A DNA stretch of 64,000 bases from Zizania palustris. Taxonomy: Eukaryota; Streptophyta; Magnoliopsida; Poales; Poaceae. The notes under the pieces were generated by a model. That model saw nothing but the letters and a program-made list of their open reading frames with translations, was not told where the DNA came from and ran no database searches. Position numbers and translations under genes: made by a program. Of the stretch, positions 54,798 to 64,000 are shown piece by piece. The stretch covers positions 80,696,989 to 80,760,988 of the forward strand of contig JAAALK010000082.1 in NCBI GenBank assembly GCA_019279435.1. Direction: 5' to 3'. Numbering within the stretch: the first letter of the stretch is position 1; every line of letters starts with the position of its first letter.

Positions 54798-57182
54798 ACC
54801 AATAGTAATGTGATGTATGAAAATTGTAATCTAATATATGGCAGTGGAAGATAAATTAAGTTTTAGCATATTTTGGTGCATGCAACTTGAATAATACTTT
54901 TTAAATTTCTACAACTGTTGCCGTTATTAATTTGCAATATTTGATATTTGGCCCAAACCAAAATAGATCAGTCCCAAAACTAAATGAAATTATCCAAAAA
55001 ATGGGCCTAGGCCCAAATCGAATTTGGCCTCAAAACATGTCTGGCCCATTCCAAACAAGACATCAAATTGGCCTAGCCCAAAAAGATTTTGTTTATTATT
55101 TAGCACATTAAATGCCACGTCAAATGGCTATGTCATCTTAACTAGTCACCAACCAAGTGGCATCAAACGGTTTGTGACATTTTTCTATCAAACGGTGACG
55201 ATTTGGATTTTCATAGATATTATGACGTTTTCCCACTTGTTTATAGGTGCCAAGTGTACTGATAATCTATAATGGTGTTAACATCAAAATTCATTAAAAA
55301 ATATGTGACCTTCTATGCCAATCTATTTTTCGTCACCACATCATCACAAATTATATTTGGTTGACATAAAACTCCCTCTTTATGACAACTACTAAATGTC
55401 ACAGAAGGTCACATATTTTTTAATGAATTTTGATGTTAACACCATTATAGATTATCAGTACACTTGGCACCTATAAAGGTGCTATCAATGATGGGTATCT
55501 ATAATAAATAGTCATAGATTGTATCATTACTATTAGTTATTTATCTATAAAAGATAAAGCCTTTAAATAGTTGATGTTGATGCTGATGCTGACATACAAG
55601 ATTAAGGTGGTGTGCACCTCTTGTGCCCAATCTCAAATGACAAAGAATGACTGTATTTACGTACATACTTAAGCACCCTTAAAGCATCTCTAAAAGTACC
55701 TCTAAAATTTGACTACCTATATAGCATTTTGTGATTTTTTTTGGATGCCAATCAGTTTAAATAAATTTCTGTCCAATAGAGTCCCCCTAAGTCTAAATTC
55801 CTGTGTACGCTTCCTAAAAGGATCGAGGGAGCGAAATGATTAATTTTAATAATCTTCTATTTTTGAGCTATTTACACTATGTTGGAGTTAATTTTTTATT
55901 TGTAATCAAAAAATTTAGGGAAGGAAACTCTTTAGAGTTTCTTTTGAATATTTCCATGATATGGTGATGAGGAATTCAATTAAATTACCGATCTTATGGA
56001 TGATTTTCTCTTTCATCCAAGACACTACCAATAGATATGTCACGAATATTATGTAGTTGTACGTGTGGAAGAGAGCGGAGAGCGCACAACCATGATTGAT
56101 AAGAAGATGCACGGTTGCTGTCCCTTATATCCTCAGTGCCATGACGGATTACACGGAGGCAACACATAGACGGAGGTGCTGGCAGTAGGACCGGCACCTT
56201 GGGCTAGAAGGTAGGGTTAGGGTTTTAGACAAATACTAGTTTATTTTGTGCTTGCCTAATTATAAACTATGTAGCTATTTATATACGGCGGATGTCTATT
56301 TTATTTCTATATCCTACTCTAACTACAATTGGAATGGTAAACTAATATAATTCTAGATTACCTAAACTAATATAATTGGAAGGCTAACAAATTATACAAT
56401 TGAAAGGCTAACAAATTACGGGCTTTGGACTGCCTAGTGAACAGTACCTAGGCGAGTACTATAACATGAACAATATTTGCATGGTATTGTTCTCGTCATT
56501 GGGCCTAGAGCCCAGTCCTAGTGCGCTTGCATCTGACAGAACATTATGAGTTGGGATTTTCTAAACATTATACACTATTTGTGTGGTTTATGTGTTTCAC
56601 AAATCACACCGGCACACCTCAACCAATACGGTGTCTTTATTTCTAAGAAACACAAGGGGAGAAACTGCTCCTGCAGTTCAGAAAAAGAAAAGAAATTTAC
56701 AGAGAATAGAGTCTTAGAGTTTTTTCAGGATGCTATAACACCGAAGATTACATAACGGTTCACAAGTATCATCATGTGCCTATACTAATATTTCCATGGG
56801 ATAGTGAAGTGGAATTCAATTAAATTACATCATCTTACAGATGATGTCTTATTTTTTCTTTCATCCAAGACACGATCATTAAACATTATGAGTTAGATTG
56901 TCCTAAGCATTATACACTATGTGTGCGGTCCCTGTGCTTCACACAAATCACACCCAAAGTCACACGGCAAGCAACACAGTGTCAGTATTTCTAAGAAACA
57001 CAAGGGGACAAACTGTTTTTGCAGTTCAGAAGAAATTCACAGAGAGTAGAGTCCTCTCATGCAGTAAAGTTGTGGTCACTAGAGGAGGAAAGACAGTTCA
57101 GAAAGAAACGGAGCGATGTGATCTGTTGATGAGTCAAAAGTCAAAACTGACAGTGGGGATGGACTAGGGGAGCGACTGGTCA
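54798..57182. other. AT-rich region with inverted and direct repeats, no gene seen
   Basis: 54,950-55,560 is dense in short TGTGAC / GTCATA / TATGACG motifs on both strands, like the subterminal region of a CACTA or similar DNA transposon, and includes the long inverted repeat described separately. 55,955-56,032 resembles 56,790-56,870, and 56,540-56,720 resembles 56,890-57,060, both as diverged direct repeats. No open frame longer than about 80 codons looks real. Confidence 0.55.
55243..55474. repeat. Perfect 72-bp inverted repeat (foldback)
   Basis: 55243-55314 is the exact reverse complement of 55403-55474, with an 88-bp spacer. The arms start ATAGGTGCCAAGTGTACTGA and end TGTGACCTTCT. Homology stops sharply on both sides. 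A transcript would form a long, perfectly paired hairpin. The ends show no obvious TIR with target duplication. Confidence 0.92.
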
Positions 57183-58947
57183 CTAGGAATGGTCGAAGCT
57201 GAACTCCCTGTGCGCTCCGCACTTGCAGGTCAAGCGCACCACCACCGCCGCGCCGGTGCAGATTGCCGCCGCCGAGCTGGCCTTCCTCTCCGCGCTGGAC
57301 ACTTCAGCGTCTTGATCCTGAAAGGTACAAGAAATGAAGGTTTCAACATATCAGATTGCAAAATGGCATACAGATATGATAAGGAAAATAGAGATCACCA
57401 GTAACGAGGGAGTTAAATCAATGCCCGAGATTTGATTCAGATGCAGATTTTGAATTTGGGTTATCAACTATTTGAATTTAGAAACTAAATTACTAATTTC
57501 CAGTGTAACTGGTCAAAGCACGTGGATTTCAGATAATGTGAAGGAAGAAATGGATTGGGAAGCAGAGGCTTTACTTGCGTGATCGTCTTCTCCACTGAGG
57601 TGGAAGGCCTTGCCGGCAATGTGGCGCCCTGCGGCAAGACCGGTGGATTGTACGGCGATGAACAACGGGATTCCTCACTGGATGAATTATTGGCTTCCTG
57701 CTGCGATCAAATCGGAACATAGGAAATGGCGACGAGCAGAGGAATCAAGAAATGGAAGTTTCAGAGGAATGAAGCAGTACCGCCTTGACCGCCTTGACCT
57801 TGGTCGGCGAAGGGAAGAAGGTGCAGCACGGCCTACCCGTTGACGCGGACAGGATGGAGGAGCGGGAGGCCACGCCGGCAGCCGTCTTGGCAACCTTCTG
57901 CGGCGGCGAGGTGCCCGGCTGCTCCTCCTCCCGGGGCCATAGGTTCTTGCGGCGCGGTATCGCTAGGCGGAGGTGGTCCCGCGGTCTTTTGCGGCTGCCG
58001 CCGCCGGACTTATGCACTGGCCAGGCCGAAAAGACGAACGACGGCGAGGCGCCGGTACTGTCCGTGGCAGCGAACTGCTTCGACGCCGCAAATCCCGGAG
58101 GACATGTATTCCTCAAAGCCGACCCGGGCGAAGGGATTAACGCGAAAAGGCCGCTCTCGATGGAAGTCGGACTCGCTGGCGTCGGGGAAGGCAAGGACGC
58201 GACGGCGCCCTTGCCCTGACACTCATTGGGAGATAAAGATGGCTCATAAGACATGGAAGCGCAGCCTCCGCCGGTGTTCGATCTCGTCGGCATCAGCGGC
58301 TTCTCCGCTGAAGCCAAGAACAAGAAACCGCCATTGGCAGTGGGTCCCGCGGTCGCCGTCGGTCGCTTAGGCGAAGCCAAGACCGAGAAACCTTCACCGG
58401 CGGTGGATCCACGTGGCATCGTTGGCTGCTTCGGCGAAGCCATGAACGCGAAGCCGCCGCTTGCAGTGGAGCCCGTAGGTGTCGCAGGCCGCCCGGGCGA
58501 CGCCAATAACGATAAGGCGCTGGCACTGGAGCCCGTCGGCGTCGTCACCGCGTCCTCAAAGAACGCGAACATGTTCCCACCTCCGCCGCACCCGCTCCCG
58601 CCCGCCGCCAATGCGATCACCGACGGGAATGAGAAGTCGCTGGAGCGGGAGGAGGACCCCGCCGCGCGCGACGACAACGAGGGCAGCGCAGTTGCAGGGG
58701 AGTGATGCGGAGAAGGCGTCGGCAACGGTGACAACCGAGAGGGCGATGGCAGGGACCCGAAGGGGTGCAGCTCGAGCAGCACCTTCTTGCGCGGCGATGA
58801 GGGCGGGAGGAGGCATCGGCGCTTCCCCGCGGCGCAGGGCGCGGAGAAGGAAACTGCCGAGGGCGCGGGTTCTATACGGAGCTCGGCGAGGTGGTGCCGC
58901 GGCGGAGGCGAGTGGAAAGAGTACGGGCAGGGCGCCTCCGTTGCCAT
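57183..58947 (-). CDS. Unrecognised spliced gene, three exons, about 475 aa (likely host gene)
   Basis: Inferred exons on the minus strand are 58947-57781, 57700-57575 and 57317-57183, all phase 0 with GT-AG introns of 80 and 257 bp. Exon 1 is GC-rich, unlike its surroundings and like many grass genes. The start is the first ATG (MATEAPCPYSFHSPPPRHH). Residues about 145-228 are four 21-aa tandem repeats of the pattern F.F.ASPK.PT.P.GSTAGG. A basic segment (SRKRPRDHLRLAIPRRKN, about residue 325-345) could be a nuclear signal. The last exon ends VVVRLTCKCGAHREFSFDHS, a small Cys/His-containing motif that looks conserved. If exon 1 is not spliced the product is 400 aa. I do not recognise the family. 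It is the only non-transposon gene here. Confidence 0.68.
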
Positions 58948-59341
58948 GGCCGGCGAGCTCTAGCGTTCTTGGCTTCTTGGATTGCTGTGGATGGTGGACT
59001 GGTGGTCCCTGAGACGGGCAGTTAGTTAGGTAGTTGGGCGTGCAGCGAGCGAGAGGCCGTACGTGCGGGATTGGTCGGGTTTAAGAGCGGAGGAGCCGTG
59101 CTTCTGTAGCATTCGTGTCAGGCTTTAAGATCCGTGCTTCTCTAGCATTCGTGTCAGGCTTTAAGATCCGTGCAGGCAACTCTATTGTTACGATAATCTT
59201 GCACAAAGAGAGCGACTACCACCTGGTATATTATTGTTAGTGTAGTTTTTGATGATATGTGTGGTCTAAGAGATATGTTTAACTCTATTCAGGTCCTATA
59301 ATCTTCGAAAAAAGTTTTGAACGTGTCAATCAATTTTACCA
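58948..59341. other. Upstream region of the 475-aa gene
   Basis: It should hold the promoter of the minus-strand gene; I see no strong TATA box. Two copies of a 36-bp sequence (CCGTGCTTCT.TAGCATTCGT...) stand in tandem at 59095-59166. The rest (59,167-59,341) shows nothing. Confidence 0.5.
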
Positions 59342-60164
59342 TGTAACTGATAAAGAGTCATAAAGAACAACGTTAGTAGCAATATCGATCGGCTAACAAG
59401 CCAATAACTGTGGCGAGAATTGAATAAATGAGAATGAACGAGCCTACAGGCCATGGGGTCGATGACCATTCCCGCTAAATACTCTATCGGCCGATAGGAT
59501 AGCACCTTTGTGAATGAGGGCTGATGAGCGACTTCCATATGGAGATGGAACATAGCGTGGAAACAGAGATAACCTATTGGCTTGTATTCTGACAGAAATT
59601 AAAGTAAGCATGCCAAATAACATATTCATATTATTAAATCACCATAATCGTAAGATCGGAGCTAAACGAGACAATCGCTAATCACGATAAATCAACCCGA
59701 CAGTTACACCAATCAGGTTGATGCCTCAAAAGGTTGACATGATGCAGTCTTGAAGAACAAACCTTAATTGATGTGACCGTCGGGATGACGAGACTCACCT
59801 CTTCATTGGAGATTGAGGTGATATAGCCCGGTTCTATGTACCAAGTGCCACCGGGATTAACCTTGGGAATCCAAGGGTGGCGATGCGCCGAAAGAAGTAG
59901 TTTGTTGGGGTTGATTGTGTGTCTAAACCTAGCTAACTAGATATATATTTATAGCACACGATAGCCACCATCCAACAAATCTAAATTGTAACTGATTCTG
60001 GATCATCCTTATCTTCTCTCCTTCATTGGCTCCTCCATGTTCGGTCATATTGTAACAATATGGATGAGCTTCATTGACCACCTTTGACCGGACCCCTTTT
60101 TGACTTCTGTTGACCGTGCTGCATCCCTGGTGGGCCTAGACCATACTAAATCTAGGTGTCAACA
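59342..60164 (-). repeat. Gypsy-D 3' LTR (minus strand)
   Basis: On the minus strand it starts TGTTGACACCTAGATTTAGT at 60164, preceded by AAACTGAAGGCATG, a polypurine-like tract. A TATA-like CTATAAATATATA lies at about 59941-59953. The inner boundary on the left (TG at 59342) is a guess. It belongs to a minus-strand element whose remaining inner part is 60165-61104. Confidence 0.6.
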
Positions 60165-61104
60165 CATGCCTTCAGTTTCAGAGCATTAAATGGCTTTTGA
60201 TGCTTCGAAATTATCGGTCATATTATCACCCCTGCCATTACGTCTTTCAAACGTCTAGCCGTGACGTATTTTCACATTCATTAATTTTAGCCGAAACCCT
60301 TCACCTGCTAGTGCTTTTATAAGTTTTCACGTAGGGTTCCGGCTCCATATAACGTTTCTCCCATTTTATCTTCATCTTCCTCGACCATTCACAACTACGA
60401 TGGGTGTCGCCTGGTCTGACGCGTCTACATTTCTTCGTGGTGGTGTTGGACCAGGCTTTATCCTACACAGTTTTGTACTGGTGCTCTTTAAGATGAAGAT
60501 TTTGTTCCTCTAATCCCGGGACTACAAAGATCTCTACGCTTTAACAAACATACTCATGATTACCTTTTGTCGAATGTTGCAGGTGGTCCCCACTAGATCT
60601 GGTGGGATCGGTTTGACTCAACTGACAACGAGTCTCCTTTTGCTTTATAAGTACCCACTGTTCACTCCACCTTTTTCTTCACATTTTTTGCCCACTGTTC
60701 ACTTTTACCCTTGAGCTCGACGCAGTCTACTTCTAGTGCTACTCGCGACCGCCGCCGCTCACCGTCTTCTTCTCCTTCACCAACCTCACGCACCGGTGAC
60801 ACTAGTGATGGCCACCATCAACGTGATCTGTGATGTAAGTCTTCAACATTCCTCCTTTTTCATTGTTCTTGGTTTTTCCTAGCTCATCTGACTTTTTCTC
60901 TATTGTTCTCTTTTTCTTTACTGTTTCTTTTTCGCTTTCCTCTCTATAGAATTTGCAGAACCAAGTTTTGATCCCCATAGCTACTCATCCATCTTGTTAC
61001 TACATGGGTCCTTTGGGTAATCCCAATCACACATATTTTATTAATGCCAAAACTTGCTGAATTCCTTTCAAATATTCTCCTATGCTCTCTTCCGATTGGA
61101 ACTA
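60165..61104 (-). other. Gypsy-D internal remnant
   Basis: The region next to the polypurine tract has no gag-pol. On the plus strand it has two TATA-like boxes (TTTTATAAG near 60,318 and CTTTATAAG at 60644-60652) and the start of a spliced gene (60808). It is cut at 61105 by a Copia-B-type LTR. The layout resembles the region between pol and 3' LTR in Gypsy-1. Confidence 0.5.
60808..61060 (+). pseudogene. Opposite-strand gene start in Gypsy-D (two exons, truncated)
   Basis: Exon 1 (60808-60834) encodes nine residues, MATINVICD, and ends in a GATGTAAGT donor. The intron is 115 bp and pyrimidine-rich before CTCTATAG. Exon 2 (from 60950) continues in frame with NLQNQVLIPIATHPSCYYMG to a TGA at 61058-61060. 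The TGA may be a later lesion, because similar codon use goes on after it. A TATA box (CTTTATAAG, 60644-60652) lies about 160 bp upstream. It reads opposite to the element, like the gene in Gypsy-1, but is a different sequence. I do not recognise the product. Confidence 0.55.
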
Positions 61105-63320
61105 TGAGGAGCCATGTTGAAGATCATGGGCCTCATGGCTCCAGAAGTGATGAGTGATTGTCAAAGAAAGTCAATGAGAGAGGGAGAAAAGGAGATGAGA
61201 AGAAGAGAAGACATGTCGTGTCTTGACCGCGTGTGACTCAGGTACATGGGCGGCGAGCGAGGCAGAGGGGCCGCAGAGTCGGGCCGGCCCAATTCGGATA
61301 TATGTGCTAGGAATGGCAGGGGATCCGCTAGTTTGTTGGCTAGGTTTGACTCAAGTAAACGAGCGGTGAGTGATTACCAGGCTGAGGGAGCCATGAAATC
61401 GGGCTGGTCCAATCAAGATACCCGGTATGAAGACAGTGGATGCTTTGTCGGTTTCTGCATAAAACCGACACACCAATCCAGATCGTTGATCAAAGATCAA
61501 ACCGTCCTGAAGCGAAACCGTAGATACTACGAAAGCTCCACGTCAGGACAAGCTATCTGTAGATAGGATTTTACTATTTTTCCCATTGGGCCCGTTGTTT
61601 TATTTTTGCATTTGTGTGTAAATTACCCTAGGGGTAAATGTGTTTTTATATAAAGGCCTTGTATCCCCCCTACTGTTTCCAACTCAATTAATCAGAAAAT
61701 CAGAGTTATTTTACCTCCGGTCAAAAACCCTCACCACCGCCGAACCTTTTCTAGCTTTATTCTACGCCAATACAGCACTGCCGCATAGTCTTGGTGCTCC
61801 AGTTTTATTCTCCGACCACTGTATCCAATTCTGCTATGGTTTTTCTCTTTTTGCTATACACGCCCATACTGTGTTGGGGAATAGGGGAGCTACGCTAGCC
61901 AGCAAATTCAACATTTACGCCCTAGGACCATGACTCATGCGCGTGCGAGATCATGGATCAGAACCATCTAGCATAAGGCGTGCTAGGTGTAGTGGAAGAA
62001 GTTGTCGAAGTAGCGCGTCAAGCCTATCATCGCTTCGTCCTTGCCGTCCTTTGCCGATCCGATTGATGAAGACGACGTAGTCATTCGCATGTAGATGTCC
62101 ACGAGCACCACTATTGGAGCAACGCCTCCACGGAGTCCACACGTACAGGGATGAATTACCTCCCACGGCAGCGTGCTAGCACGACACGTGAGAGATGGAA
62201 GATCCTCGACCTCAACGTTTGAGATCAAGAAAGGGAGGAGATAAGTCTTTGGTGGCTAGGTCTAATCTAGGCTTATTCCTTGTTCCAAGACCTCCTCCTC
62301 TTCTCTTTATATAGTGCTGAAAGCCCCTTGGGTCGTGCACATCTTGGAACCCACAAATTAGTTACAACTAATTCATATTCTTAACATATCCAATCTGATA
62401 CCCCACAACGAAACTTCCGATCCTGGATCAGAACTTCTGACAAGGTATTTTTCTGGTCTCCTAATTCAGCATGACACGCAACAAATCCAATCTGTTTTTG
62501 CCCACCTCGGAACTTCCAATACCATATCGAAACTTCCAATCTATACAAAAATTCCCCGATTCTGAATCGGAACTTCTGGTTCCTCGAAACTTCCGATACC
62601 TCATCGGAACTTCCGAAGCAACATTTGCTCTCTGTATCGAGACCAGAAATAATCGAAACTTCCAATACTTCATATCAGAACTTCCGATACACAGAATTTT
62701 CTTGGGCATATCCTTCATATTGTGCTTTGGCTTCTTTGATTCCGCAGCCAGGACTCTGCGCTGGAGCACTACTGCTTTGTAGAAGGTACCACACACGCAC
62801 ATGGCGCATTCAATGTGGAAGAGCTTGGTTAATCTGGTTTTTTATTCCTCCTAAGAACCGGACTTGGTTTCTCAGAGATGGCTCAAGGCACTAAGCGAGT
62901 GTTCAGCGCACGAGAGATTAGGAGTGCAGGCGAGTCGCACCGGGACCATAGGCCCAGCGCCTAGATTGGCGCATGAACATGGACTGACCATAAACAGTAA
63001 TCTATTTCCTCGACTCTTGTGCATTGTAGTATTTATTCCTGAATATTCTATGGTAGATTTAATTACTGCAAGTACATTTTATTTACTGCATTTATTTTGT
63101 CTTGATTATATGCGTTAAATATTGTGTTCCCTCATATTTGTGAGCTGTCAGGGAATTAGGGATGTTCTGCATATGCTTCATGGATTATCTATGTTTTGGT
63201 AAGATTTTTGTGGAGATGTCATTTGTACTGTGAGTAATATTAATTTGCCTTTAAGCACTGTGGTGGTGTCTTTTCGATTAGGACTCTGATCGTTTTTAGG
63301 CTAGATTTTTTTACTTCTTG
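61105..63320 (+). repeat. Copia-B-type LTR fragment 3, split by a solo LTR
   Basis: It starts TGAGGAGCCATGTTGAAGAT at 61105 and is similar to 24278 onward. The TATA box is at 61647-61654, just after ACCCTAGGGGTAAAT, a block shared with 41,545-41,565. It is interrupted at 61872-62769 and resumes to about 63320, where a Gypsy-C-type LTR follows. The part at 63,240-63,315 resembles 43,740-43,800. Confidence 0.72.
61872..62769 (-). repeat. Probable solo Copia LTR inside the Copia-B-type LTR
   Basis: On the plus strand it starts TGTTGGGGAATAGGGGAGCT. The minus strand carries a TATA box (CTATATAAAGAG) near 62,308. Upstream of it (62,400-62,700) is a run of palindromes of type TCGGAACTTCCGA. TACTG occurs at 61867-61871 and at 62770-62774, a likely target duplication, although the right end reads GAGCAC rather than a clean CA. 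Confidence 0.6.
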
Positions 63321-64000
63321 TGATTATTGATAGCAAAAAATGACATTAATGGTCAAAATTATCAAAATGACGAAATTGGTAATTTTGGGCCGAAAATATG
63401 CCTCTTGGCACAGGCCGGTCCAACCAGCCATATAGGACAGGTCCGACTATCCATGTAGGCCCGGTCAGACTAGCCATACAGGCCTGGTCAGACCGGCCCA
63501 ACCCGAGTCCGATACAAATTAAGTTGTTTCGGGTTGATTTTATCCCTAATAGATTTTTAATGACTTGGACTCGCCTCCTATTAAAATTAGAGTAGGAGTT
63601 AAGCCTAAGAACGATAAGACCACCCCCTATATATATAGGGTCAAGGCCGATTAAAAGGGACTCTCCCCCTGAAACCCTAATAGATCCAATCTATCCCTTG
63701 AATCGTTCTTTTCAATATACTATTTTCCTTGCCCTAGGATTAGCAATAACGTCAATATTTGTTGGTTTGCACTGTAAACAATCCGTCCGCCGCGTCGTAA
63801 TCGTTGTAATCCTTGTCGATTCACTTGTTAATCATCTGTTCAATCCACGTAACAGATTTCTATCGGTTTTTATTGGTAATTCGGTCTCTAGGCCGAATTG
63901 CTTCTGATTTTTTGGTGTTTTGTAGAGTTTACATGATCATATTCATCACCAATAACCTCCGCAACAAGTTTCTTCCCATCGGCGCCACCGTCGATGAGCC
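63321..64000 (+). repeat. Gypsy-C-type LTR, plus strand (cut by window edge)
   Basis: It matches the reverse complement of 52580-51930: TTGATAGCAAAAAATGACAT at the start, then GGTCAGACCGG-type palindromes (63,415-63,505), a TATA box TATATATA (63628-63635), and GTAATTCGGTCTCTAGGCCG near the end. It lies inside Copia-B-type LTR fragment 3 and in the opposite orientation to Gypsy-C, so it is a separate insertion. Confidence 0.7.

Noticed and set aside
54950..55560. Complete CACTA transposon
   Set aside because: Subterminal-like motifs are present, but I could not find CACTA ends or a transposase; only a possible remnant is noted.
57785..59012. Plus-strand ORFs of 144-177 codons
   Set aside because: They are reverse-strand shadows of the GC-rich 475-aa gene, whose exon phases and splice sites are consistent on the minus strand.

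Overview
This is nuclear DNA from a flowering plant, most probably a grass. It is dominated by nested LTR retrotransposons: Sirevirus-type Copia elements with TGGTATCAGAGC-type primer sites and repeated polypurine tracts, and Tat-lineage Gypsy elements with a second RNase H. It also holds Helitron-like termini, a Ulp1-protease fragment of the type common in grass genomes, and one GC-rich spliced gene. I cannot name the species.

Layout. (1) Positions 1-21856 are a Sirevirus-type Copia on the minus strand (Copia-A; its 3' LTR runs off the left edge). It is split by an 11.4-kb Tat-lineage Gypsy (Gypsy-1, 6140-17522). The Gypsy-1 sense gag-pol frame has five stop codons, yet on the opposite strand it carries an apparently intact five-exon gene (16578-12949, about 1109 aa). 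(2) Positions 21857-43929 are the 3' half of a plus-strand Sirevirus (Copia-B). Its 3' LTR is cut by a very young 16.8-kb Tat Gypsy (Gypsy-2, 24721-41500, TATTT target duplication) and by a Helitron-like insert carrying a Ulp1-like exon set. (3) A 2.07-kb block (42155-44209) spanning the Helitron, the Copia-B LTR end and part of an older Gypsy is repeated in tandem at 44225-46279. (4) Positions 46000-52580 are a decayed minus-strand Gypsy (Gypsy-C), full of a CGGTCAGACCG-type palindrome and interrupted by a probable solo Copia LTR. (5) Positions 52581-57182 hold LTR fragments, a 72-bp perfect inverted repeat and AT-rich sequence. (6) Positions 58947-57183 (minus) are the only likely host gene: three exons, about 475 aa, unrecognised. 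(7) Positions 59342-64000 hold more LTRs: a Tat-like minus element with a second spliced opposite-strand gene start, another Copia-B-type LTR with a solo LTR inside it, and a plus-strand Gypsy-C-type LTR at the right edge.

The gag, protease, integrase, RT and RNase H genes of each element would act together in one retrotransposition cycle, but only Gypsy-2 is close to intact (one apparent single-base frameshift). The most interesting material is the spliced antisense gene of Gypsy-1, a second antisense gene start in another element, tandem hairpins with compensatory stem changes in the transcribed Gypsy-2 LTR leader, and palindromic motifs that cross coding and non-coding borders. All coordinates of splice sites and element ends were read by eye.
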